Shown one piece after another: positions 1-6,287 of a DNA stretch of 13,771 bases; positions within the stretch are counted from its first letter, which is position 1, and each line of letters starts with the position of its first letter. This stretch comes from Planctomycetia bacterium (lineage in GTDB: Bacteria; Planctomycetota; Phycisphaerae; Phycisphaerales; SM1A02). The stretch lies in assembly GCA_005799205.1 (NCBI GenBank), contig SYHM01000121.1:1-13771 (forward strand), written 5' to 3'. A model generated the notes under the pieces. It made no database searches. It was not told the origin of the DNA and saw only the letters and a list, made by a program, of their open reading frames with translations. The position numbers were made by a program, and so were the translations under genes.

Positions 1-375
1 CGCGAGCGCACTGCTCGGCAACTTTCCTCCGCCAACCGCCTCATATCCAAAATTTGTAATGTGGTGTTTCTTGAGTGTTTCATTCACTGCAAGGGCGAGT
101 GACTCCGATGTATGAGCCTCGTCGTCAGGAATCTCAGCATTGCCAAATGCGATCGCCGCGCGCTCGACATCACGGCTCAGTGGAGCGCGCCTCGCCTCTC
201 CGCGCTCGAGCAGACTCTGCAAACGCGATGCCTCCCGCGACCACTCCCTCGCGTAGCTCCAGCAGTAGTCCTCGATGAACAGATAGAGCACACAAACGCC
301 ACAAGCCGCGAGTGCCAACCGACCAAGCGGCGGCAGTTGTTGAATGCGTGTCAGTAGGACTCCGTTCGATGCCAC
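1..375 (-). CDS. gspM: GspM-like T2SS inner-membrane platform protein, N-terminal part (runs off the left edge)
   Basis: The reading frame stays open from a GTG at 375 to the window edge (125 codons), so the C-terminus is missing. The start overlaps the gspL stop by one base (TAGTG). The product has a short cytoplasmic N-terminus, one hydrophobic segment at about residues 18-33 (LGRLALAACGVCVLYLF), then a charged, probably coiled-coil helix (about 38-65) and a soluble region. This is the layout of GspM and PilO proteins: one membrane pass and a periplasmic ferredoxin-like domain that pairs with GspL. Position directly after gspL in an E-F-G-H-I-J-K-L series strongly favours GspM. Sequence conservation in this family is low, so the call rests on topology and synteny. 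The diagnostic C-terminal fold is not visible here. Confidence 0.72.
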   Translation of the reverse strand, partial: MASNGVLLTRIQQLPPLGRLALAACGVCVLYLFIEDYCWSYAREWSREASRLQSLLERGEARRAPLSRDVERAAIAFGNAEIPDDEAHTSESLALAVNETLKKHHITNFGYEAVGGGKLPSSALA

Positions 376-2342
376 TACTTCGCCCTCGCTTGGTCAAGCA
401 GTTTATAAAACTCTGCCTTAAGACGCGCCTCATCCGCTTCGCTCAGCGCAAGCGATCCCCGCGCGCGCGACACCTTTCCGAGTGCCTCGCGCGCTTCAGT
501 CGGCGTCATTGCAGCGATCTGTTGATCAGTCAGTGGATCGGGGATCGTCACGGCGGATGACTCGCCAGCGCCACTCCCTCGTCGTGCGGCGTCAGGAGCC
601 GCTGATCCGCCGGCGGTTCCGCGGCGGCGCACTGCTCGAGGATCGCTCGCGGCCGCCTGGGCTGTCTCCACTGCGCTCGCTGCACCCTCACTCGTCCCCG
701 CAACCTTGACAGATTCTGAGGTTGGATCGGTTACCACTGTGGCTTGCGAAGATGCTTGTCCGCCTTCGTCACCACTCATGTCACTTGCCGCTTCGGTCGA
801 GGTTCGTGTGGCGGGGCCACTCATGTCGACAACCCCGTATCGACGATCTCGCAGCGTGCGTCGTGCGAAGTCCTGGGTCTCAGGATAATTGGGCACAAGC
901 GTTGCTCCAGCAACGGCCGCACTCATACTGAATTTGATTACGCCGTTCGCATTGGGCGCGTCCCAGTTCTTTTCGATGCGATCGAAGACGCGCGACTCGC
1001 GCATCTGTCGTTCCATCAGCAGGATCGCATCCGACGCGCCGTTGCCACCTTGTGGTTTCGCACTTCCTTCAAGCTTCAGCGGTGATCCGTGGCTCAGCGT
1101 GATGGACTCAATCTCGATTCCTTCGGGAGTCGTCGAAGCGATGTCGCCGAGCAACTTACTCATCGGCCACGCGTACTTTTCATACTCTCGGAACATCGCG
1201 ATCTGCTGATCGGAGCGCTGAAGTGTTCGTTCGAAGGCTTCTGAGTCGGGCAGTAGCCAGCGCAAGTAGGCCATTCGTCCTCCCGCGATGGCGGGTGGCA
1301 CGATCGCTGCAACGAGGACCGCTGCTGCCACGAGGCGCGCCGCCACTTTGGGTTGGCTCGCGCGTGATGCGAGCCTCGCAATCACTCCCAGAGCAGCCTC
1401 TCGCGCGTTCGCTTGTAACGAGCAGATTCCGGCAAGCGGTCCTGTGAGGGCGATCGCTGTTGCGAGCAGAATGCCATTCGCCTTCCACCAGGCCTCGTCG
1501 TTGCTGGTGCCCTTTGCGAGCGAGCGAAACGTTGAGAGTTCGCTCACGAGGGGAGCGATGAGTCCATCCGTCTGCTGCTCGAGTGCGCGTCGAAGTGCCG
1601 CAAGAAGCGGTTCGATTGATGCATCAGGGACATCCGCAAGCAGCAGCGTCTCACCCGTAATGCGTACCACCGCGGCCTTCCATTCACTCTCGTCAGCACC
1701 TTCGTCACGCAACGTGCGAAAGGCACTGTGGATTCCATCTGAGTACGCGATCGAAATCGATCCAGTCGACCGTTGGAGATAGAGCGTGAATGCCTCGTGT
1801 GCACCAGCCTTGAGTGATCCGCTCACGAGCGCAGCCAACGCGGCAATCGGAGGAGCGAAGCTCGGGCGGTGAGCAGTTAGGAAGGCGGTTGGAAGTTCAG
1901 GTCCGCGGCTCGCGAGTGGCCACTCAACGAGCAACGCAGATCGCGGCCGGTCAGGATCACTGGTCGGAACCAGCGAGGCGTTCGTGCGCCACCGGGCAGC
2001 TCCTCCAAGAAGCAAGTTCTCGACCTGCAATCGAAGTGCCATTTCAAGCTGATCAGTCGAGGCCGATGGCATCGTGACGGTTCGGCAGATGACATCGCAC
2101 CCAGCGAGCATGATCACAGTGCGGGAAGCCAGATTCTTCTCAATCCACGAAGCGGCGTCTCCTAGGCTCGTTTCGCCAGTGAACGACTCGGTGTCGATCA
2201 ACTCTGGGCGGTCCTGTGCGGTTGAGACGCAGATCGCATGACACCCGGTCACGCCCTGCCCACTTGAGGCGATCGACAGCACCACCGCGCGCGAGGGGTC
2301 GGCGATTGCTGCGGTCTGGCGGCTCTTCTTGGCGGGTTTCAT
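375..2342 (-). CDS. gspL: GspL-like T2SS assembly protein (PilM/PilN-type) with long C-terminal tail
   Basis: 655 residues, starting at an ATG that overlaps the gspK stop (ATGA). Residues about 15-280 look like the cytoplasmic actin-like domain of GspL/PilM, which in the family holds the N-terminus of the GspE ATPase. A hydrophobic helix at about 336-354 crosses the inner membrane. Residues about 365-478 match the periplasmic PilN/GspL-type small alpha/beta domain: a coiled stretch, then IESITLSHGSPLKLEGSA, a helix with LLMERQMRESRVFDRIE, and a closing strand. Typical GspL has about 400 residues. The excess is a low-complexity Ala/Ser/Gly/Thr/Glu tail (about 480-600) and a final helical module (about 601-655, beginning DPLTDQQIAAMTPTEAREAL). 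Another hydrophobic stretch at about 289-306 is weaker and may be buried. The domain call is good, though the name is partly by synteny. Confidence 0.8.
   Translation of the reverse strand: MKPAKKSRQTAAIADPSRAVVLSIASSGQGVTGCHAICVSTAQDRPELIDTESFTGETSLGDAASWIEKNLASRTVIMLAGCDVICRTVTMPSASTDQLEMALRLQVENLLLGGAARWRTNASLVPTSDPDRPRSALLVEWPLASRGPELPTAFLTAHRPSFAPPIAALAALVSGSLKAGAHEAFTLYLQRSTGSISIAYSDGIHSAFRTLRDEGADESEWKAAVVRITGETLLLADVPDASIEPLLAALRRALEQQTDGLIAPLVSELSTFRSLAKGTSNDEAWWKANGILLATAIALTGPLAGICSLQANAREAALGVIARLASRASQPKVAARLVAAAVLVAAIVPPAIAGGRMAYLRWLLPDSEAFERTLQRSDQQIAMFREYEKYAWPMSKLLGDIASTTPEGIEIESITLSHGSPLKLEGSAKPQGGNGASDAILLMERQMRESRVFDRIEKNWDAPNANGVIKFSMSAAVAGATLVPNYPETQDFARRTLRDRRYGVVDMSGPATRTSTEAASDMSGDEGGQASSQATVVTDPTSESVKVAGTSEGAASAVETAQAAASDPRAVRRRGTAGGSAAPDAARRGSGAGESSAVTIPDPLTDQQIAAMTPTEAREALGKVSRARGSLALSEADEARLKAEFYKLLDQARAK
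543..899 (-). other. Low-complexity disordered linker of the GspL-like protein
   Basis: Codons for about residues 482-600 of the GspL-like protein. The composition is dominated by Ala, Ser, Gly, Thr, Glu and Asp, with a basic patch (AVRRRGTAGG) near residues 570-579. No fold is apparent. It lies after the periplasmic domain, so by topology it would be periplasmic. It connects the PilN-like domain to the terminal helical module. Confidence 0.6.
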
Positions 2343-3814
2343 GGTTCTCGGTACATCAGAATCTGAGCAGGCAGCGTCGAACGATCCACAGTGACGACCA
2401 TTTCCGATTCCCCTCCCACGGTCGTGGACCGACCACGACTTGAGATCGTGAAGACGAAACTCTGGACATCGAGCTGCTTGGCAAGTGGCAAGAGAATCGT
2501 CGGAGTGAAGCCTGGGATATCTAACACAGCTGAGAGCGAAGTCAGCCCAGATGGCTTTGCATCGCGCCGAGCAAGCAGGCTATCGACAAGCTTCGGATTG
2601 AGGTCGAAGACCTCACGCAGGACTTCGCCTGAAACGGTGTTGACATTGATTTTCCCAGGCCCTGGCCTCTTGAATTCGGTCGTCGTGCACTCATTCAAGA
2701 CACGCCCTTTCGCTGCGCTGTCGAGATCCCCTGGCGCCGCTTGCGAGACGCCTCCGGTTGAGGTGCTCCGACCTCCACTCGAGCGCCCGGTAGTGCCTCC
2801 ACTCGTGCCGCCCGTCGATCCCTTGCTTCCGGTCCGGCCGGTTGACGATCCTCCCGTTCCAGAACCTCCGGTCCCTGATCCTCCGGCTGCGCCTGCGCCG
2901 CTCGAGCCTCCAGAACTCAATGTTGAGAGGGGCACCGTCAACAGTTGCTCCAACTTTGCGTTGGGAGTCTTTGCATACGCCAAGAGCGCGCTCGCTTGGG
3001 GAGCCGTGATGCCGGTCCGCTCGATGACCTCTTCCGCTGTGGCTGTCGTGAGATTCAACCGCGGAAGTCCACTCGGTGCCATGGCTGATGAACGCGAGAG
3101 TGCGGTGAGGATTCCAGACCATCCCATGTCAAGCAGCCCATCGGCTTTGTCATCGGGCCAGGTCTGATCGCCGTCGTCTTCATTCGAGTTGATGCGCCCG
3201 TCGAGATTCCAGTCCTCTCCGCGCGTGTACTCGGGCCAGACACCCGCCACCAACTCGAGTTCGGCAAAGCTCCGAAAATTTGCATTGCGAGGCTCATACG
3301 ACTTCCCGCGGTTCTGATAGTGCGACTTTTCAGCACCTAACATTCCAGCGTCCTCATTCGAATCGCGCCAATCAGTGATGGCTCCAACGACATCGGGAGT
3401 CATCGCGCGAATGTTCATGAGTTCGCCAGAGAGCAAGTTGATGTTCGCCTTGCTGTGTTCATCGAGTGGGCCCGCCCACTCGCGCCCATCAAGAAAGTGC
3501 CTGATGTCGAATGAACCCGTTTCGAGTTCTGCGTACGAATTGTCCTCAAGATCACGGATCATCGCGAGCGCATCTTCAGGGTCTGGATTGTCCGTGTGGT
3601 ACTCCATGATCGCGATCATCGTCTCGACGCCAGCGCGTGCCGCCCAGCGTGCCTGGACTCGTGCGATGGCGTCACTGCCCAGAACTGCCTGTCGGAACGA
3701 AGAGATCTGCACGCCTGCGACAATCGCTGCTCCAATCGACACCGCCCACAACACAATGACGAGCACTGATCCACGGCGCGCGTGACACTCTGCACAGTGG
3801 ATGGCGCGGCTCAA
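2339..3814 (-). CDS. gspK: GspK minor pseudopilin (tip) with EF-hand loop and Gly-rich insert
   Basis: 491 residues from a TTG start at 3814, which overlaps the gspJ stop (TTGA) and has GGAGG nine bases upstream. The prepilin leader ends ARRG^SVLVIVLWAV (cleavage after residue 15). As in other GspK proteins there is no Glu at mature position 5. Family hallmarks follow in order: LDEHSKANINLLSG (118-130), the DWRDSNED...GAE segment with Y and N residues (148-179), the EL..VAGV helix (185-192), two helix-hairpin-helix-like NLTTATAEEV and NVNTVSGEVL elements (254-263, 391-399), and a beta-rich C-terminus. GspK caps the pseudopilus with GspI and GspJ. Unusual features are an EF-hand loop at D201-E212 followed by a second Asp-rich loop, and a Gly/Ser/Thr insert at 300-357. 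At 491 residues it is clearly longer than the usual 300-350. Confidence 0.93.
   Translation of the reverse strand: MSRAIHCAECHARRGSVLVIVLWAVSIGAAIVAGVQISSFRQAVLGSDAIARVQARWAARAGVETMIAIMEYHTDNPDPEDALAMIRDLEDNSYAELETGSFDIRHFLDGREWAGPLDEHSKANINLLSGELMNIRAMTPDVVGAITDWRDSNEDAGMLGAEKSHYQNRGKSYEPRNANFRSFAELELVAGVWPEYTRGEDWNLDGRINSNEDDGDQTWPDDKADGLLDMGWSGILTALSRSSAMAPSGLPRLNLTTATAEEVIERTGITAPQASALLAYAKTPNAKLEQLLTVPLSTLSSGGSSGAGAAGGSGTGGSGTGGSSTGRTGSKGSTGGTSGGTTGRSSGGRSTSTGGVSQAAPGDLDSAAKGRVLNECTTTEFKRPGPGKINVNTVSGEVLREVFDLNPKLVDSLLARRDAKPSGLTSLSAVLDIPGFTPTILLPLAKQLDVQSFVFTISSRGRSTTVGGESEMVVTVDRSTLPAQILMYREP
2735..2917 (-). other. Gly/Ser/Thr low-complexity insert within GspK
   Basis: Codons for residues about 300-360 of GspK. 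They give nearly pure Gly, Ser and Thr with scattered Arg, in imperfect GGSGT/GGSST-like units (for example GGSGTGGSGTGGSSTG). It sits between the two helix-hairpin-helix-like segments, so it would form a loop on the tip protein. The DNA is a degenerate repeat rather than exact copies, so slippage followed by codon drift is a plausible origin. Confidence 0.75.
3119..3214 (-). other. EF-hand-type calcium loop(s) in GspK
   Basis: Residues 201-212 of GspK read DWNLDGRINSNE. This fits the canonical 12-residue EF loop with ligands at positions 1 (D), 3 (N), 5 (D), 9 (N) and 12 (E), Gly at 6 and Ile at 8. A second, weaker loop follows at 221-232 (D221, K223, D225, G226, L228, D229, ending in W). 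The pair resembles a dockerin-like duplicated loop. Known GspK structures bind calcium, but whether this loop corresponds to those sites cannot be told from sequence alone. Confidence 0.7.
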
Positions 3815-4800
3815 TTCTGAGATCCTCCAGTTGAAGGACCAGCTGGCCGCCCAGCGCCGCCGGCACCTCTCGAACCCGCGCCTCCGGGACCACCTGTGCC
3901 CCCTCGGCTGCCACCTCGACCGCCACCACGGCCACCACTCATTGGTCGACCACCGGGTCCCCCAGTCGGTCCTGCCGCACCTCCGCCCCCTCCGATATCG
4001 GCTGGTGGTACTCCCGCCGTGGGATCTGCCGCTGCGGGAGCAGCTCCGCCATCTGCTGAACTCGGATCGCTTGACAAAGCAGCCCCAGGATCGCCTTCTT
4101 CAGGAAGCGGCTCCTCGTACGGAGGAACGACGCGATCAATTGGGACGATCGTTCGCAGGCTCATCAAGTCACCAGTGTGTTCGTACAGGTCTTGTCCAGA
4201 TGCGTCTCCACCCGCAGAGACAGTGACCCGAACTGCCCACGGAAGGCCGTTGATGTCGGAGTCCCAATTGTCGTACCAACTGGTGCCGTCGTATGCCTCA
4301 AAATTGATCCCGATGATGCCCTCCATGACCGGATCGGCGTGGCCGCCGCCCAGTTCATTGCTGTCAGGAACGGCATCCGAACGAACCCACAACGTGCTGT
4401 CACTCTCATCCTCCTCAACGCGCATTTGGATCTCGTGTTCGAGTCCATCTCCTTCGTAGGTCTTCTCACGAACAGGCGAGAGTTTGGTGATGTATGCGAG
4501 GAAGTCGTCGCGTTCGAGTTCGCCAGCGGGGGTGTCCGCCTTGCGATCGGTGATGAGCAATCGCGTGTTGACCAAATCGTCGCTTCGAATGACCTCTTGA
4601 ATCTCACGGCGCACGCGATCGAGTGCAGCGTTTGCGCGAAGATGTGCACTCAGCCGCACCTTGCAGGTTTCTCGTGCGCGCGCGAGCTGGCTCAGTGAAG
4701 TTCCAAGCGTCGCGACGACGATCACCGCAATGATTCCCGCGATGATGAGTTCGACGAGTGTGAACCCACGAGGGGTGTAACGCGGCTCACTTCGCAGCAT
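3811..4800 (-). CDS. gspJ: GspJ minor pseudopilin with Gly/Arg-rich C-terminal tail
   Basis: 329 residues. The frame is open further upstream into gspI, but the ATG at 4800 is chosen because it has a strong AAGGAGGGAGA ribosome site and leaves a normal 12-residue leader, ending YTPRG^FTLVELIIAG with Glu at mature position 5. The gene overlaps gspI by 14 bases. A long amphipathic helix follows, with LARARETCKVRLSAHLRANA. The signature strand region INFEAYDGTSWYDNWDSD...LPWAVRVTVS (165-195) is typical of GspJ. In the family, J joins I and K in the trimeric pseudopilus tip. The folded part ends near residue 225. The last hundred or so residues are a disordered acidic/Pro, then Gly/Arg/Pro tail not seen in ordinary GspJ (about 200 residues). 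Confidence 0.92.
   Translation of the reverse strand: MLRSEPRYTPRGFTLVELIIAGIIAVIVVATLGTSLSQLARARETCKVRLSAHLRANAALDRVRREIQEVIRSDDLVNTRLLITDRKADTPAGELERDDFLAYITKLSPVREKTYEGDGLEHEIQMRVEEDESDSTLWVRSDAVPDSNELGGGHADPVMEGIIGINFEAYDGTSWYDNWDSDINGLPWAVRVTVSAGGDASGQDLYEHTGDLMSLRTIVPIDRVVPPYEEPLPEEGDPGAALSSDPSSADGGAAPAAADPTAGVPPADIGGGGGAAGPTGGPGGRPMSGGRGGGRGGSRGGTGGPGGAGSRGAGGAGRPAGPSTGGSQN
3814..4128 (-). other. Pro/Ala/Gly/Arg-rich disordered tail of GspJ
   Basis: Codons for residues about 225-329 of GspJ. An acidic/Pro segment (PPYEEPLPEEGDPG) leads into Ala/Pro-rich and then Gly-rich sequence with RGG-like units (GGRGGGRGGSRGGTGG near 289-304). No fold is evident. The mRNA strand is rich in GG pairs through this stretch. 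It ends at the gspJ stop codon, immediately beside the gspK ribosome site. Confidence 0.75.
3824..3828 (-). promoter_or_regulatory. Ribosome binding site of gspK (supports TTG start)
   Basis: GGAGG on the minus strand, nine bases before the TTG at 3814, inside the end of gspJ. It supports initiation at TTG, which yields a normal 15-residue prepilin leader. Confidence 0.75.
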
Positions 4801-5251
4801 CGGCTTCTCCCTCCTTCGCATCGAAGTGCGCTTGTCGATCAAACGCTTCGGAAGGCTGTCGTTCTGGATTCGGTTCGTCACCAAGTCGAAGCGCAACCCG
4901 CGTCGCGCAGCGAAACTCCCGCCCAACTGGGTCGCGAACAATCGCCACAACATCACACGGCGCGCCTGGCTCTGCCTTGTCGATGTCGACCTGATACTCG
5001 AAGTCATCCCACGGGGGATCACAGTTCCCAGTGAGATTGTGCAACTTCGGCCACTCCTCTGGTCCATCGACGACAACGCTTGCGAGCAGTTCGTCGAGAA
5101 GGGCGGCAGCCATCACAGCCCGCTCGCCGCGCTGCTGATCCATGAGCGCGCGGGCTGCGAGTGAGACGATCGAGCCCAATCCGATCGCCAAAATAATGCC
5201 AGCGATCACAACCTCCATGAGCGCAAATGCTCGGGGTGCACGAGTCACCAT
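4787..5251 (-). CDS. gspI: GspI minor pseudopilin
   Basis: 154 residues from an ATG at 5251, with GGAG seven bases upstream. It overlaps the gspH stop by seven bases. The leader is very short and ends in Ala: MVTRAPRA^FALMEVVIAGIILA. Glu at mature position 5 is present (E13), followed by the hydrophobic helix to about residue 33. GspI is the small pseudopilin that nucleates the tip with J and K, and the size and position between H and J fit. The family pattern of a helix (ARALMDQQRGERAVMAAALLDELL) followed by short strands with W and F residues is visible. The Ala at the cleavage site replaces the usual Gly. Residues after 125 are acidic and probably flexible. Confidence 0.85.
   Translation of the reverse strand: MVTRAPRAFALMEVVIAGIILAIGLGSIVSLAARALMDQQRGERAVMAAALLDELLASVVVDGPEEWPKLHNLTGNCDPPWDDFEYQVDIDKAEPGAPCDVVAIVRDPVGREFRCATRVALRLGDEPNPERQPSEAFDRQAHFDAKEGEADAAK
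4806..4816 (-). promoter_or_regulatory. Strong ribosome binding site of gspJ
   Basis: AAGGAGGGAGA on the minus strand, five bases before the ATG at 4800. It lies within the gspI coding region and is the strongest ribosome site in the operon. It fixes the gspJ start despite a longer open frame upstream. Confidence 0.85.
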
Positions 5252-5826
5252 TGCTCGCTCCGACTGCCGTACTCATCGAGATTCTGCGATTCGCGCACTC
5301 GGATCGTCGAGTTGCCTGAGTCAATCCGAATGGGTGTCACCGAGTTCGAGTCAAGCCGCACGACTGTGTCGATGACGTCCGAAACGAGATGCATTTCGAT
5401 CGTGGGTCGACCCCCACCTGGAACGGTGGCAATCATCCAGTCGGTCCCCGAAACATCCAGTCCGTCGATCGAGAGGTCTGCGAGTTCCATGCCAGATGGA
5501 AGTTCAACTGGTACGACGCGCGGATCAGCGACCCACTCAAACTTGGCGTGGTCTCCATCTCCTGACGATGCGGTTGGATCTCGATCCGCCACGAGGAGCG
5601 TGATCCACTGCGTGTCGGGATCCTGCCAGAGCGCAATCTGCTGAGGTGAAGTCGCATCGCGGAAGGCGTACATCGAGAGTAGATCAACCAGCCTTGAGAC
5701 TGCGCTGTCATGTTCCGCATTGACAGTCCTGGTCATCCGCGGCACGATGATCGCGCTCAGAATCGCCAAAACCGCGACTGCGATGATGACTTCGATCAGG
5801 GTGAATGCGCGCCGCGCCACGCGCAC
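5245..5826 (-). CDS. gspH: GspH-like minor pseudopilin
   Basis: 193 residues from a GTG at 5826 that shares its first base with the gspG stop codon (TAGTG). An in-frame stop lies a few codons upstream, so no longer N-terminus is possible. A second GTG two codons later could serve instead. The leader is only seven residues and ends in Ala: VRVARRA^FTLIEVIIAVAVLAILSAI, with Glu at mature position 5 (E12). The soluble part is beta-rich (QWITLLVADRD, KFEWVADPRVV, WMIATVPGGG, IEMHLVSD), as expected for GspH/FimT-type pseudopilins. H links the I-J-K tip to the G filament. The identification rests on the prepilin signature, size and operon order. The C-terminal half is divergent. Confidence 0.82.
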   Translation of the reverse strand: MRVARRAFTLIEVIIAVAVLAILSAIIVPRMTRTVNAEHDSAVSRLVDLLSMYAFRDATSPQQIALWQDPDTQWITLLVADRDPTASSGDGDHAKFEWVADPRVVPVELPSGMELADLSIDGLDVSGTDWMIATVPGGGRPTIEMHLVSDVIDTVVRLDSNSVTPIRIDSGNSTIRVRESQNLDEYGSRSEQW

Positions 5827-6275
5827 TACTTTCTGCCGTTGACGATGTCTTTGTTTTCAAGCTCGCCGCCTGGCTGACCGTCGGCGCCATACGACATCAC
5901 GTCGAAGTCGAAGTTCGCAACGCCTGGCACGACGAGCACATACGCATTTCCCCACGGATCGAGCAGGTCTGATTTGCTTCCCAGCAGGGGGTCGTCGCCT
6001 TCTGTCAAGACCTCGAGATCGAAGTCCTCTGGACAGCGGCTCATTCCCGCCTCGGTCATATAGAGGCGCACCTGATTCGCAAGCGCGGCCGCTTCTGTTT
6101 GCGCTCGCTTGTCCTTCGCGCTTCCGATGAACCGTGTGAGTCGTGGCACGAAGATGGCCGCCATGAGTGCGACGATCGTCACCGCGATGATGACTTCGAT
6201 CAGTGTGAATCCGCGCTGTGACGATCTGGCGCGTCGAGAAACCGATGCATGAGGGGTACGTGAGGAGAATGACAT
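5826..6275 (-). CDS. gspG: GspG major pseudopilin
   Basis: 149 residues from an ATG at 6275, preceded by TGAGG at suitable spacing, 12 bases after gspF. The leader of 22 residues ends SSQRG^FTLIEVIIAVTIVALMAA, with Glu at mature position 5 (E27). The globular part shows the GspG hallmarks: a helix with QTEAAALANQVRLYMTEAG, then LLDPWGNAYVLVVPG, then the calcium loop FDVMSYGADGQPGGELENKDI, where D132 and D143 are the expected ligands. G forms the body of the periplasmic pseudopilus driven by GspE. This is the best-conserved and safest call in the operon. Its ATG and independent ribosome site, unlike gspH, gspK and gspM, agree with it being the most abundant subunit. Confidence 0.96.
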   Translation of the reverse strand: MSFSSRTPHASVSRRARSSQRGFTLIEVIIAVTIVALMAAIFVPRLTRFIGSAKDKRAQTEAAALANQVRLYMTEAGMSRCPEDFDLEVLTEGDDPLLGSKSDLLDPWGNAYVLVVPGVANFDFDVMSYGADGQPGGELENKDIVNGRK

Positions 6276-6280
6276 AAGTG

Positions 6281-6284
6281 CCTC
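6281..6284 (-). promoter_or_regulatory. Ribosome binding site of gspG
   Basis: GAGG (within TGAGG) five bases before the ATG at 6275, in the 12-base gap after gspF. Confidence 0.6.
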
Positions 6285-6287
6285 AGT

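Noticed and set aside
2735..2917. CRISPR or tandem-repeat array
   Set aside because: The repetitive look comes from Gly/Ser/Thr codons in the gspK frame. There are no equal-length repeats and spacers.
2391..3167. Long plus-strand open frame of 258 codons with a Pro-rich centre
   Set aside because: It lies fully opposite gspK. Its Pro/Val-rich part is the complement of the GspK Gly-rich repeat, and it has no recognisable domain.
3781..3797. CxxCH heme-like motif (CAECH) in the GspK leader
   Set aside because: It lies in the leader that prepilin peptidase removes at the cytoplasmic face, so c-type heme attachment is not expected. A chance match is more likely.
3896..4459. Plus-strand open frame of 187 codons, Pro-rich at its start
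   Set aside because: It is antisense to gspJ. The Pro runs are the reverse reading of the Gly/Arg tail, and the GspJ reading has clear family motifs.
4801..5076. N-terminal extension of gspJ by 92 codons into gspI
   Set aside because: It would put a long basic stretch before the prepilin leader and overlap most of gspI. The ATG at 4800 has the strong ribosome site and a normal leader.
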